Of a stretch of DNA of 64,000 bases, positions 8,252-15,555 are shown piece after piece. Below the pieces are notes generated by a model, which saw nothing but the letters and a program-made list of their open reading frames with translations, ran no database searches and was not told the origin of the DNA. Position numbers and translations under genes: made by a program. Each line of letters opens with the position of its first letter. Position 1 is the first letter of the stretch. Source of the DNA: Streptomyces griseochromogenes (GTDB lineage: Bacteria > Actinomycetota > Actinomycetes > Streptomycetales > Streptomycetaceae); assembly GCF_001542625.1 (NCBI RefSeq), contig NZ_CP016279.1, forward strand, positions 186,001 to 250,000, written 5' to 3'.

Positions 8252-8917
8252 ATGACCACCATCGCCATCATCGGCGCCGGGCCCGGGCTCGGGGCAGCGG
8301 TCGCCCGGCGGTTCGGACGGGAGGGGTTCGATGTCGCCCTCGTCGCCCGGGACCGGCGGCGGCTGGACGATCTCGTCGAGGAACTCGCGGCCGACGGCGT
8401 CACCGCGCGCGGGTTCCCCGCCGACGTGCGCAAGCCGGAGGAACTGGTGGCCGCCCTGGCCGCCGCCGTCGGCGCGCTCGGCACCATCGAGGTGCTGCAG
8501 TACAGCCCGGTTCCGCACCGGGACTTCATGCGGCCCGTGCTGGAGACCCGGTACCGGGACCTGCTCGGGCCGATCGAGTTCTCGGTGTACGGGCCGGTCG
8601 CGGCGGTGCAGCAGGTGCTGCCGGGCATGCGGGCGCTGGGCCGCGGGACCATCCTGTTCGTGAACGGCGGGAGCGCCGCCGTACCGCATCCGGAGCGGGC
8701 CGGCACCTCCATCGCCTTCGCCGCGGAGAGCGCCTACGGGCACCTGCTGCACGACCGGCTCACCCGCGAGGGGATCCATGTCGCGCAGCTGGTGATTCCG
8801 GGAGCCATCACCCCCGGGCACGTGCGCAAGGACCCCGCCGTGCTCGCGGACACCCTGTGGGGCATGCACCGCGACCGGCACGGGTTCCGGCACTACGCCG
8901 ACGACCTGGACAGCTGA
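8252..8917 (+). CDS. Atypical short-chain dehydrogenase/reductase
   Basis: A 221-residue Rossmann-fold protein with an N-terminal nucleotide-binding glycine motif (GAGPGLGAA, residues 8-16) and the acidic/basic second strand VALVARDRRRLDDL. The SDR serine is present (VNGGSAA). The catalytic YxxxK reads YGHLL, so the Lys is absent, and the usual NNAG strand is LQYSPV. This matches a group of actinobacterial SDR-like proteins that keep the cofactor fold, and ordinary dehydrogenase chemistry is doubtful. ATG with GAAAGGA upstream. It follows the DUF4328 gene by 61 bp, possibly in one operon. Confidence 0.85.
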   Translation: MTTIAIIGAGPGLGAAVARRFGREGFDVALVARDRRRLDDLVEELAADGVTARGFPADVRKPEELVAALAAAVGALGTIEVLQYSPVPHRDFMRPVLETRYRDLLGPIEFSVYGPVAAVQQVLPGMRALGRGTILFVNGGSAAVPHPERAGTSIAFAAESAYGHLLHDRLTREGIHVAQLVIPGAITPGHVRKDPAVLADTLWGMHRDRHGFRHYADDLDS

Positions 8918-8963
8918 CCGGGCACGGCGGAGATCGCGTCGCCCTGCGTGAAGAGCGTTTGTA

Positions 8964-8985
8964 GGCCAATATGGTGCTATTGGCC
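8964..8985. promoter_or_regulatory. Perfect 8+8 bp palindrome upstream of the glycerol facilitator gene
   Basis: GGCCAATA, six bases (TGGTGC), then TATTGGCC: a perfect inverted repeat 26 bp before the aquaglyceroporin start codon. The AT-rich core and the symmetric 22-bp span are typical of a dimeric repressor or activator site, though as RNA it could also fold as a hairpin. Streptomyces glycerol genes are controlled by IclR-type GylR; whether this is its site here is inference. Confidence 0.55.
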
Positions 8986-9011
8986 GCATTGCTCTCTTCA
9001 AGGGGGCCTCC

Positions 9012-9950
9012 ATGGCTGTCGAAATACCGTCGCTCATCAAGCCCTCCCGGCTCAGGAGCCGTGGCGGGCTGCTGGGCGAGTGCGTGGCGGAGTTCCTCGG
9101 GACCTTCGTCCTCATCTCCTTCGGCTGCGGCGTGGTCGCGATGGCGGTCGCCGCGCTGCCCGGTTCGGGCCGTGCGGCAACCCCGACGACGATCTTCCTC
9201 GCGGCCGGCGACTGGCTGCTGATCACCTGGGGCTGGGCGTTCGCCGTCGTCTTCGGCGTGTATGTGGCCGGCGGCGTCAGCGGTGCCCACATCAACCCGG
9301 CGGTGACGCTGGCGATGGCCGTGCGCCGCGGGTTCTCCTGGGCCAAGGTCGTGCCGTTCTGGTTCTCGCAGGTCGCCGGCGCGCTCACCGGGGCCGCGCT
9401 GGTCTACCTCGTCTACCACGACGCGATCAGCGCCTACGACCACGCCGCGCCGGGGCCGAAGGTGAACGGGCACACCAACGCCACGTTCTCCATTTTCGCG
9501 ACCTTCCCGGCCCCCTACTTCCACGGCGGCATCTGGGGCCCGCTGATCGACCAGATCGTCGGCACGGCCTTCCTGCTCATGTTCATCGCTGCCATCGTCG
9601 ACCTGCGCAACCAGGCCGTGAAGGCCAACCTCGGCCCGTTGATGGTGGGCTTCGCGGTCGCCGCCATCGGCATGTCCTACGGCGCCAACGCGGGGTACGC
9701 CATCAACCCGGCCCGTGACTTGGGGCCGCGGCTGTTCACCTATGCGGCGGGATGGCAGAGCCTGGCCTTCCCGGGCGCCGTGTCCGGCTCGTACAGCGGC
9801 TTCTGGTGGATCCCGATCGTCGGGCCGCTGGTCGGCGCCGTGATCGGGATCCTGGTGTACGACCTGTTCATCGGTGATGTGCTGGTCGTGCGCCAGCAGA
9901 TGGCCGAGCTGCCCGAGCCCGGCCGTACGCGGGGCGTGGAGGAGGAGTAG
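9012..9950 (+). CDS. glpF: MIP family aquaglyceroporin (glycerol facilitator)
   Basis: A 312-residue six-helix channel with both half-helix signatures: GAHINPAVTLA near residue 95 and YAINPARDLGPR near residue 235. The Asp after the second NPAR is the mark of glycerol-transporting members rather than strict water channels. It would admit glycerol and other small polyols across the cytoplasmic membrane. No glycerol kinase or dehydrogenase gene follows, so it is a stand-alone copy rather than part of a gyl operon. The ATG start follows AAGGGGG. A 22-bp palindrome upstream is the likely control site. Confidence 0.9.
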   Translation: MAVEIPSLIKPSRLRSRGGLLGECVAEFLGTFVLISFGCGVVAMAVAALPGSGRAATPTTIFLAAGDWLLITWGWAFAVVFGVYVAGGVSGAHINPAVTLAMAVRRGFSWAKVVPFWFSQVAGALTGAALVYLVYHDAISAYDHAAPGPKVNGHTNATFSIFATFPAPYFHGGIWGPLIDQIVGTAFLLMFIAAIVDLRNQAVKANLGPLMVGFAVAAIGMSYGANAGYAINPARDLGPRLFTYAAGWQSLAFPGAVSGSYSGFWWIPIVGPLVGAVIGILVYDLFIGDVLVVRQQMAELPEPGRTRGVEEE

Positions 9951-9957
9951 CGACGGG

Positions 9958-10290
9958 CTAGGGGTTGTCCGTCTCCGTCCCCGCCCTGCGGGCCGCCGAC
10001 GCGATCTCCTCCAGGGCCGCCAGATGGCGCTCGACGGCCCTGCGGCCGGTGAGCGTGAGAGCGGCCCAGGTGCGCGGGCGCTTGCCGAAGTAGCCTTTGC
10101 GGACGCTGACGTAGCCCGTCTTCTCCAGGGCGGAGAGCGTCTTGCTCATCGTCGAGTCGGACACCTGGCAGTAGTCCCGCAGCACGGCGAACTCCGCCTC
10201 GCCGCACGCCGAGAGGTAGGCGGCCAGTGCCAGCCGGGTGGGGTGGTGGAGTTCGCGGTCCAGGGCCGGGGGCTGAGGCGTCTCGCTCAT
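9958..10290 (-). CDS. Winged-helix transcriptional regulator (MarR/ArsR-like)
   Basis: 110 residues forming one winged helix-turn-helix: ALDRELHHPTRLALAAYL, then VLRDYCQVSDSTMSKTLSAL as recognition region, then GYVSVRKGYFGKRPRTW as wing. Stand-alone winged-helix proteins of this type pair with a small membrane protein in actinobacteria. Its ATG overlaps the TGA of the upstream membrane-protein gene as ATGA, so the two are translationally coupled. Autoregulation through the direct repeats at 10818-10844 is likely. The ligand is unknown. Confidence 0.85.
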   Translation of the reverse strand: MSETPQPPALDRELHHPTRLALAAYLSACGEAEFAVLRDYCQVSDSTMSKTLSALEKTGYVSVRKGYFGKRPRTWAALTLTGRRAVERHLAALEEIASAARRAGTETDNP

Positions 10291-10751
10291 GCGGAGGTCA
10301 CCCCGGTCGCGCGCAGCAGGTGCTCCAGACCGCCGGCCAGGCCGAAGGCCACCATCCAGCCGGTCGTGCCGTAGGGGATCGCGGCGAGCATGCTCACGGC
10401 GATCGCGACGGTGACGGGCAGCCAGGCCCGCCAGCCCCAGCGGCCGGTCTCGCGGCTCGGCGTGAACCAGCGCGTCACCCCGCCGTGGTGCGCGCCGAGC
10501 CAGATCAGGGTGAAGAAGGCGCCGATGCTCAGCACCGCGCCGGTCGTCAGCCATGTCGCCCACTGCCGGTCGTTCTCGGCGAGGCCCAGCGCCGTGAAGC
10601 CGGCGGCGAAGGTCAGGGCCTGGCCGACGGCCCAGCCCCGGGGCTTGGTGCGCCGGTCGCTCGCCGTGCGTGCCGCGGCCTGGGCGGCCTGCGCGGCGGT
10701 GAGCGCGTCCTTCGCCTGCCGTGCGTCCATCGGTGCCCCCGTGCTGTCCAT
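10287..10751 (-). CDS. Membrane protein partner of the winged-helix regulator
   Basis: About 154 residues. A charged Ala-rich N-terminal helix (ARQAKDALTAAQAAQAAART) precedes four hydrophobic segments (WAVGQALTFAAGFTALGLA, WATWLTTGAVLSIGAFFTLIW, WRAWLPVTVAIAVSMLAAI, GWMVAFGLAGGLEHLL). No named family is recognised with certainty. First gene of a two-gene operon: GGAGG lies eight bases before ATG 10751, and the stop overlaps the regulator start. Confidence 0.8.
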   Translation of the reverse strand: MDSTGAPMDARQAKDALTAAQAAQAAARTASDRRTKPRGWAVGQALTFAAGFTALGLAENDRQWATWLTTGAVLSIGAFFTLIWLGAHHGGVTRWFTPSRETGRWGWRAWLPVTVAIAVSMLAAIPYGTTGWMVAFGLAGGLEHLLRATGVTSA

Positions 10752-10817
10752 GTGTGTGCCTCCGGTGTGGAAGGGGCGGCCGGTCATGCCGCGCCCGTAC
10801 ACCGTCATCATGGATAC

Positions 10818-10844
10818 TACTTTCCAAGAATGCAAGTACTTTCC
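10818..10844. promoter_or_regulatory. Direct-repeat operator candidate upstream of the winged-helix operon
   Basis: TACTTTCC occurs at 10818-10825 and again at 10837-10844, 19 bp apart, about 70 bp before the membrane-protein start. The first repeat also pairs with AAGTA (10834-10838) as an inverted repeat. Spacing near two helical turns suggests a dimer site, probably for the regulator encoded by the same operon. Confidence 0.45.
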
Positions 10845-10847
10845 GTG

Positions 10848-12236
10848 TCACCAGCCGGTGAGCAGCAGGTGGTTGAGGAGCAGGGCGAGGACCGCCTGGG
10901 CGGTGAGCCAGGCCCGGGGACGGGGCAGGTACGCGCACGCCGGGAGCAGCCACATCGCGAACGGCAGCCAGATCCGCTCGGTCTCCGCCTTGCTCATCCC
11001 GGACAGGTCGGCGATCAGCAGCGCCAGCAGGGCGGCGCAGACCAGCAGGGCCAGACGGGTGCGGGCGGGGTCGGTGCGGTGGGTGAGGGCGGTGGTGGCG
11101 CGGTGCAGGCCGGCCGCCGTCGCCAGGCCCGTGATCAGCGCCGTACAGGCCAGGTTGGCCCACACCCAGTAGCCGTAGGGGCGGGTGCCGCCGACGCCCT
11201 GGTAGTAGCGGGTCACCAGCAGGTGGTACGCCGTCCACCAGTTGAACCCCGCGAGCGTGAACGCCAGGGGTACGACCGCGAGTCCGGCGAGCAGGGCGAG
11301 CAGCAGCACCGGGCGCCGGCGCACCCGGGCCCGGCCCAGGAACAGCACCGCCGCGCCGATCAGCGCGAAGAGCGTGAGGCCGTACGACAGATAGCAGGTC
11401 AGGCCGAACAGCAGTCCGGAGGCGGCCGCCCACGGCAGCGAGCCGCGGGTCACCGCGAGGGCGAGCAGGGCCACCGACCAGGCGGCGACCGCCGCGAAGT
11501 ACGCGTCGGCCGACGTGCCCAGCCAGACCGCCGCCGGGGCCAGGACCAGGAACGGGGCCGCGCGCCGGGCGAGCGCCTCGTCCGCCAGCGCCCGCACGGC
11601 GACCAGCACCGCCACACAGGCCGTCGCGCCGACGAGGACGCACCACATCCCGGCCCAGCCGCCGCCCCGCAGCCCCATCCGGTCCAGGAGCACGAAGGTG
11701 AGCGTGGCACCCGGCGGGTGACCGGCGACATGGGCCGGCCAGGGGCTCGGGGTGCCGCTGACGATGTGGTGGGTGAAGTCGCGCAGGGTGGCCGGGATGT
11801 CGTGGAAGCGGCCGATCACCCGGAGGTACTCCTCGCGGGTGGTGAGGCGGACCGCGATGCCCCGGTGCCAGCCGTCGACGAGGGCGAGGGAGAGGATCCA
11901 GGCCGTCGAGGCCGCCCAGGACACCGGGAGCAGGGCGCGCCAGGGCAGCCGGACGGCCAGCGGCGGCCCGTACGCCACGGTGGCCGCCGCGAGGAGCACG
12001 GCGGCCGGGGTGCCGGGGCCCACATGCGGGTCCCATTCGGCGAACACCGGCGGCCAGTGCACGAACAGGGTGTGACGGGTGAACTGGATGTGGCGGCCGA
12101 CCAGTACGGCCACCGTCACCAGCAGCGCGGCGGCCGCGGCGGCGTACAGATCGCCGCGCAGGGCGCGGCGCGCCTCGGGGCAGGAGGGCGGCACGGCGGC
12201 CGGGGCGTACGGTGCTTCGGGGCGGGAGCGGATCAC
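10848..12236 (-). CDS. Polytopic membrane protein, GT-C glycosyltransferase-like
   Basis: 462 residues with about ten to twelve hydrophobic helices. After the first helix lies a loop with HWPPVFAEWDPHVGPG, and a later loop has AHVAGHPPGATLTFVLLDR; acidic and HPPG loop motifs recall GT-C enzymes that use lipid-linked sugars. It lies on the same strand as a methyltransferase, DUF2064 and GT2 genes, supporting a role in surface-glycan assembly, but the sugar and acceptor are unknown. The GTG start has no ribosome binding site; TAGCGT six bases upstream suggests a leaderless mRNA. Confidence 0.75.
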   Translation of the reverse strand: MIRSRPEAPYAPAAVPPSCPEARRALRGDLYAAAAAALLVTVAVLVGRHIQFTRHTLFVHWPPVFAEWDPHVGPGTPAAVLLAAATVAYGPPLAVRLPWRALLPVSWAASTAWILSLALVDGWHRGIAVRLTTREEYLRVIGRFHDIPATLRDFTHHIVSGTPSPWPAHVAGHPPGATLTFVLLDRMGLRGGGWAGMWCVLVGATACVAVLVAVRALADEALARRAAPFLVLAPAAVWLGTSADAYFAAVAAWSVALLALAVTRGSLPWAAASGLLFGLTCYLSYGLTLFALIGAAVLFLGRARVRRRPVLLLALLAGLAVVPLAFTLAGFNWWTAYHLLVTRYYQGVGGTRPYGYWVWANLACTALITGLATAAGLHRATTALTHRTDPARTRLALLVCAALLALLIADLSGMSKAETERIWLPFAMWLLPACAYLPRPRAWLTAQAVLALLLNHLLLTGW

Positions 12237-12242
12237 ACCGGC

Positions 12243-12248
12243 ACGCTA
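12243..12248 (-). promoter_or_regulatory. Probable -10 element of a leaderless transcript
   Basis: Read on the minus strand, TAGCGT is followed by six bases (GCCGGT) and then the GTG of the membrane glycosyltransferase-like gene. The same hexamer and spacing occur before the epimerase gene at 43154. Confidence 0.5.
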
Positions 12249-12301
12249 GGCCGCACGGCCCCGCGATGGCCGTCGCACGGGCCTGACGTCAGCGTTTCGT
12301 C

Positions 12302-12565
12302 ATGGGTTGCGCACCCTTTCCCGGGTGTTTCGCGCTCGACGCGGCCGGGCGGCGCGCGTGGACGCCGTACGCGCGGGTGCCGGCTGTGCTGTCGGGGCTG
12401 CTGCCGCTCGTGTGGTTCCCGCTGGTCCTCGACCTGGTGGGCCCGCGCTACCGCATGGCCACCGGTCAGTCCGCGGACGTCTGCCCCGGCCGCCGGCTGC
12501 TGATCACCGCCGTGCTCCTCGGCGGCCCGGCGCTGCCGCTCGCGGTGCGGGCGCCGCGTGTGCGC
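12302..12565 (+). pseudogene. Remnant of a small membrane-protein gene, 3' end lost
   Basis: From ATG 12302 the plus strand shows about 85 codons with strong G/C third-position bias and a protein-like pattern (GCFALDAAGRRAWTPYARVP, then LSGLLPLVWFPLVLDLVGPR, then LLITAVLLGGPALPLAV). Beyond about 12565 the bias collapses and the frame runs antisense inside the methyltransferase gene to a stop at 12790. I read this as a membrane-protein gene whose 3' end was deleted and joined to the methyltransferase 3' end. It could instead be a chance open frame. Confidence 0.35.
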
Positions 12566-13230
12566 AGGGCGACGAAATGGCGTTCGCCGGCCGTCCACCG
12601 AGCGGCCGTGTGCCATCCGGCCCGGTCCGCGATCCGGAGCAGGGCGGGGGTGCCGATCCGCGCCCACGAGAACGCCTCGCCCGCCCGCGCCCGTCCGTGG
12701 GCGACGTCGACGACCTGGACCTCGGCGCGTTCGTCGAGGTCCAGCGGCGCGGTCTCGGCGATCAACAGACCGCCGGGGCACAGCAGTTGACCCATCCGGT
12801 GCAGGAGCGCGCGGGGATCGCCGCCGATGCCGATGTTGCCGTCCATGAGCAGGACGGTGCCCCAACGGCCCTCGCCCGGCAGCGGGTCGAAGACCGAGCG
12901 GCGCAGCGCCTGGCCGCCGACGGTGACGGTGCGGGTGACGGCGGCCTCGCTGACGTCGACACCGAGGACGGTACGGCCCCGGGCGGCGAGCTCCGCCACC
13001 AGCCGGCCCGGACCGCAGCCGACGTCCAGGACCGCGCCCTCGCAGCGGTCCAGCACCGCCCGGTCCACGGCGTCCGCGCCGGCGCACCAGCGCTCCACCT
13101 CCAGCGGCAGCAGCCAGCCGTCGGCGCGACGCAGGAACAGCGGGCCGCGGCCGCTGCGCAGGGCGGCGGCGTACGGATCGGAGGCGGCCCAGGCGGGCGG
13201 GTCGACGGTGACGGTCATCGGGCGGCTCAT
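12466..13230 (-). CDS. Class I SAM-dependent methyltransferase
   Basis: 254 residues. Motif I is VLDVGCGPGRLVAELAARG near residue 60; motif II (VLGVDVSEAAV) and motif IV (GTVLLMDGNIGIGGDPRALL) follow. The ATG overlaps the DUF2064 stop as ATGA, so the two are coupled. The last 30 residues after HFVALRTR are low-complexity and coincide with the antisense of the plus-strand remnant, so the natural stop seems to have been lost and replaced. The cluster suggests a glycan or lipid carrier as substrate. Confidence 0.85.
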   Translation of the reverse strand: MSRPMTVTVDPPAWAASDPYAAALRSGRGPLFLRRADGWLLPLEVERWCAGADAVDRAVLDRCEGAVLDVGCGPGRLVAELAARGRTVLGVDVSEAAVTRTVTVGGQALRRSVFDPLPGEGRWGTVLLMDGNIGIGGDPRALLHRMGQLLCPGGLLIAETAPLDLDERAEVQVVDVAHGRARAGEAFSWARIGTPALLRIADRAGWHTAARWTAGERHFVALRTRGARTASGSAGPPRSTAVISSRRPGQTSAD

Positions 13231-13838
13231 CGCGCCGCCGTGCAGTCGGCCAGCCGCGCGGCGAAGCCGCCGTGCGGGGCGAGGGCGGCCACCGCGTGGG
13301 CGTCGGCGGCGGTGTCCACGTCCCGCAGCCGGGGCAGGTCCCGCACCCGCAGCCCGGCGGCGACCAGCCGCTCGCGCTGCACGGCCCCGGTCACCGGCGT
13401 GGACATCGGTACGCCCCGCAGCAGCGCGGGCTCGGGCCGGGCCAGGCCCAGCGCCCAGAAGCCGCCGTCCTCGGCCGGGCCGAACCAGGCGTCGCAGTCC
13501 GCGAAGTCCACGGTGAGCAGGTCCGGGGTGACCTGCGGGGTGTCCATGCCGATGAGCAGGGCCGGGCCGTGGCAGTGGGCGAAGGCGTCGGCGAGGCGGA
13601 CGTCGAGGCCGCCCGCGCACTGCGGTACGACGTCGAAGCCGGGCGGCAGCCAAGGGCCCGGCCGGCCGTCCAGCACGAGGACCCTGCGCGTGGCCGGGGT
13701 GGCGGCCACGGCCCGCAGGGTGTCGACGAGCGAGGCTTCGGCGAGGGCGGCGGCCTGTCCGGGGGAGAAGGGGGGAGTGAGCCGCGTCTTGACCCGCCCG
13801 GGTCTCGGCTCCTTGGCGATGACGAGGAGGATGGTCAT
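13227..13838 (-). CDS. DUF2064 / TIGR04282-type glycosyltransferase-like protein
   Basis: A 203-residue nucleotide-sugar-transferase fold. The N-terminus TILLVIAKEPRPGRVKTRLTP is the DUF2064 signature; LLIGMDTPQVTPDLL carries the conserved metal-binding Asp, and DAWFGPAEDGGFWALGL is the second family block. Databases attach the name arsenosugar biosynthesis glycosyltransferase to this family; no arsM or radical SAM gene is here, so I do not infer arsenic chemistry. ATG with GGAAGG upstream; the stop overlaps the methyltransferase start. Confidence 0.85.
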   Translation of the reverse strand: MTILLVIAKEPRPGRVKTRLTPPFSPGQAAALAEASLVDTLRAVAATPATRRVLVLDGRPGPWLPPGFDVVPQCAGGLDVRLADAFAHCHGPALLIGMDTPQVTPDLLTVDFADCDAWFGPAEDGGFWALGLARPEPALLRGVPMSTPVTGAVQRERLVAAGLRVRDLPRLRDVDTAADAHAVAALAPHGGFAARLADCTAAR

Positions 13839-13916
13839 GGGGGCCTTCCTTGGCTGGTGACCGGAGTTAGGGCTGGGCGCGGCTGCGTACGGAGCGTCTG
13901 CGGCCGGCGGTGCCGC

Positions 13917-13992
13917 AACTCCCCACGGGCGCGGGGCTGTATCGACCTGCGGCTCCGCCGCGCGGGCGCGATCAGCCCCCACCGGCCCGCAG
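13917..13992. repeat. Streptomyces-type intergenic repeat with nested hairpins
   Basis: This segment has the layout of a sequence common between Streptomyces genes: GGGGCTG (13933-13939) pairs with CAGCCCC (13973-13979), enclosing a TGCGGC/GCCGC hairpin, with CACCGGCCCGCAG trailing. It lies between the DUF2064 and GT2 genes and provides the last codons and stop of the GT2 gene. Copy number cannot be judged from one window. Confidence 0.5.
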
Positions 13993-14691
13993 GTGCGGCG
14001 GCTCCTTCAGCACGCGGCTCATGTCCCGCACCGCCTGCCACGTCCCCCGCCACGTCCCCGTGACCTTCGACGTGCCGGTGCGGGGCAGGTACGGGACGTC
14101 GTGCTCGGCGATGCGCCAGCCCGCGTCGGCGGCGCGCACCACCATCTGCAGGGGGTAGCCGCTGCGCCGGTCCGTGAGGCCGAGGGCCAGCAGGGGTGCG
14201 CGGCGGGCCGCCCGCAGGGGACCGAGATCGTGCAGGCGCAGCCCGGTGCGGCGGCGCAGGAGGCGGGCGAGCGCGAGGTTGCCGGCGCGGGCGTGGGCCG
14301 GCCACGCCCCGCGGGCCTGTGGGCGGCGCCGGCCCAGTACCAGATCGGCCTCACCGTCCCGGATCTCGCGGACGAACGGGACCAGCCGCGCCGGGTCGAG
14401 GGAGGCGTCGCAGTCGCAGAAGCAGACCACGTCGGCGGTGGCGGCCAGCAGCCCGGCGTGGCAGGCGGCGCCGAAGCCCCGCCGCTGTTCGCGTACGACC
14501 GTCGCACCGAGGGCGCGGGCGACGTCGGCGGAGCCGTCGGTGGAGCCGTTGTCGACGACGAGGGCGCGCCAGCCGGCCGGAATGCGGGCGAGCACCCAGG
14601 GCAGGGCCTCGGCCTCGTTCAGGCAGGGCAGTACGACATCCACGTCGGGAGGGTGCGAGAAGGAGGCTGCGGTGGTCGTCACGGCGTTCAC
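13972..14691 (-). CDS. Family 2 glycosyltransferase
   Basis: About 239 residues with the GT-A fold: VDVVLPCLNEAEALPWVLAR at the N-terminus, VVDNGSTDGSADVARALGA, and the DxD-type metal site as FCDCDASLDPARLV. After residue 130 comes an Arg-rich helix region and then the acceptor part (SGYPLQMVVRAADAGWRIAE). Such dolichol-phosphate-mannose-synthase-like enzymes charge lipid carriers for GT-C partners, which fits the polytopic protein downstream. GTG 14691 is the longest start; GTG 14682, seven bases after a TAGGGT hexamer, is an attractive leaderless start. The C-terminus is encoded in the intergenic repeat. Confidence 0.88.
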   Translation of the reverse strand: MNAVTTTAASFSHPPDVDVVLPCLNEAEALPWVLARIPAGWRALVVDNGSTDGSADVARALGATVVREQRRGFGAACHAGLLAATADVVCFCDCDASLDPARLVPFVREIRDGEADLVLGRRRPQARGAWPAHARAGNLALARLLRRRTGLRLHDLGPLRAARRAPLLALGLTDRRSGYPLQMVVRAADAGWRIAEHDVPYLPRTGTSKVTGTWRGTWQAVRDMSRVLKEPPHLRAGGG

Positions 14692-14695
14692 CCTA
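14690..14695 (-). promoter_or_regulatory. Probable -10 element of a leaderless transcript
   Basis: TAGGGT on the minus strand is followed by seven bases and GTG 14682 of the GT2 gene. It overlaps the longer GTG start at 14691, which argues for the shorter protein. Confidence 0.4.
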
Positions 14696-14796
14696 CGAAG
14701 CGGAATCGGGGCAAAGGGGGCATCGGCTCCTTACGAAACGCGGACGTCCCAGAGGTGGCCGAGCCATGGCGGCGGCGGGGTGCCAGGGTGGAAGAC

Positions 14797-15555
14797 ATGC
14801 AGCAGCCGTACGCATCACCGCACGCCGGACCGGACACCGGGCAGCCCCGGGGCACCCGGGGCCGGATCCTCGTCGTCGACGACGACCCGACCGTCGCCGA
14901 GGTCGTCAGCGGATACCTGGACCGCGCCGGATTCGCCGTGGACCGTGCCGCCGACGGTCCGGCGGCTCTCGCCCTGGCCGCCGCGCACCGGCCCGACCTG
15001 GTGGTGCTGGACCTGATGCTGCCCGGCATGGACGGCCTGGAGGTGTGCAGGCGGCTGCGCGAGAGCGGCCCGGTGCCGGTGGTCATGCTCACCGCGCGCG
15101 GCGACGAGGACGACCGCATCCTCGGCCTGGAGGTGGGTGCCGACGACTACGTCACCAAGCCGTTCAGCCCGCGCGAACTGGTGCTGCGGGTGGAGTCCGT
15201 GCTGCGTCGCGCCCGGCCCGCCGTGCCGCGCGGCTCGCTCGGCGCGGCCGGTCTGACGCTCGATCCGGGCGCCCGCCGCGCCACCAAGAACGGCTCCGAT
15301 CTCGCTCTCACCCTGCGCGAGTTCGACCTGCTCGCCTTCTTCCTGCGGCACCCGGGCCGGGCGTTCGGCCGGGAGGACCTGATGCGGGAGGTGTGGGGCT
15401 GGGACTTCGGCGACCTGTCCACCGTCACCGTCCATGTCCGCCGGCTGCGCGGCAAGGTCGAGGACGACCCCGCCCGCCCCCGGCTCATCCAGACGGTGTG
15501 GGGGGTCGGCTACCGTTTCGACCCCACCGGTGACCACGGGAAAGCGGATGACTGA
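14797..15555 (+). CDS. OmpR/PhoB-type response regulator
   Basis: 252 residues. The receiver domain (residues 24-135) has the acidic pocket ILVVDDDPT, the phospho-acceptor Asp in LVVLDLMLPGMDG, the Thr in VVMLTARGD and the Lys in DDYVTKPFSPREL. A winged-helix output domain follows (LTLREFDLLAFFLRHPGRAF, then VHVRRLRGKVEDDP, then VWGVGYRF). ATG 14797 has GGGTGGAAG upstream; the longer frame upstream is antisense to the GT2 gene. The last eight bases overlap the kinase gene, so the pair is co-expressed. It is divergent from the GT2 gene, which it may control. Confidence 0.94.
   Translation: MQQPYASPHAGPDTGQPRGTRGRILVVDDDPTVAEVVSGYLDRAGFAVDRAADGPAALALAAAHRPDLVVLDLMLPGMDGLEVCRRLRESGPVPVVMLTARGDEDDRILGLEVGADDYVTKPFSPRELVLRVESVLRRARPAVPRGSLGAAGLTLDPGARRATKNGSDLALTLREFDLLAFFLRHPGRAFGREDLMREVWGWDFGDLSTVTVHVRRLRGKVEDDPARPRLIQTVWGVGYRFDPTGDHGKADD

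Noticed and set aside
13227..13838. Arsenosugar biosynthesis locus
   Set aside because: Only the database name of the DUF2064 family suggests it; no arsenic methyltransferase or radical SAM gene is near.
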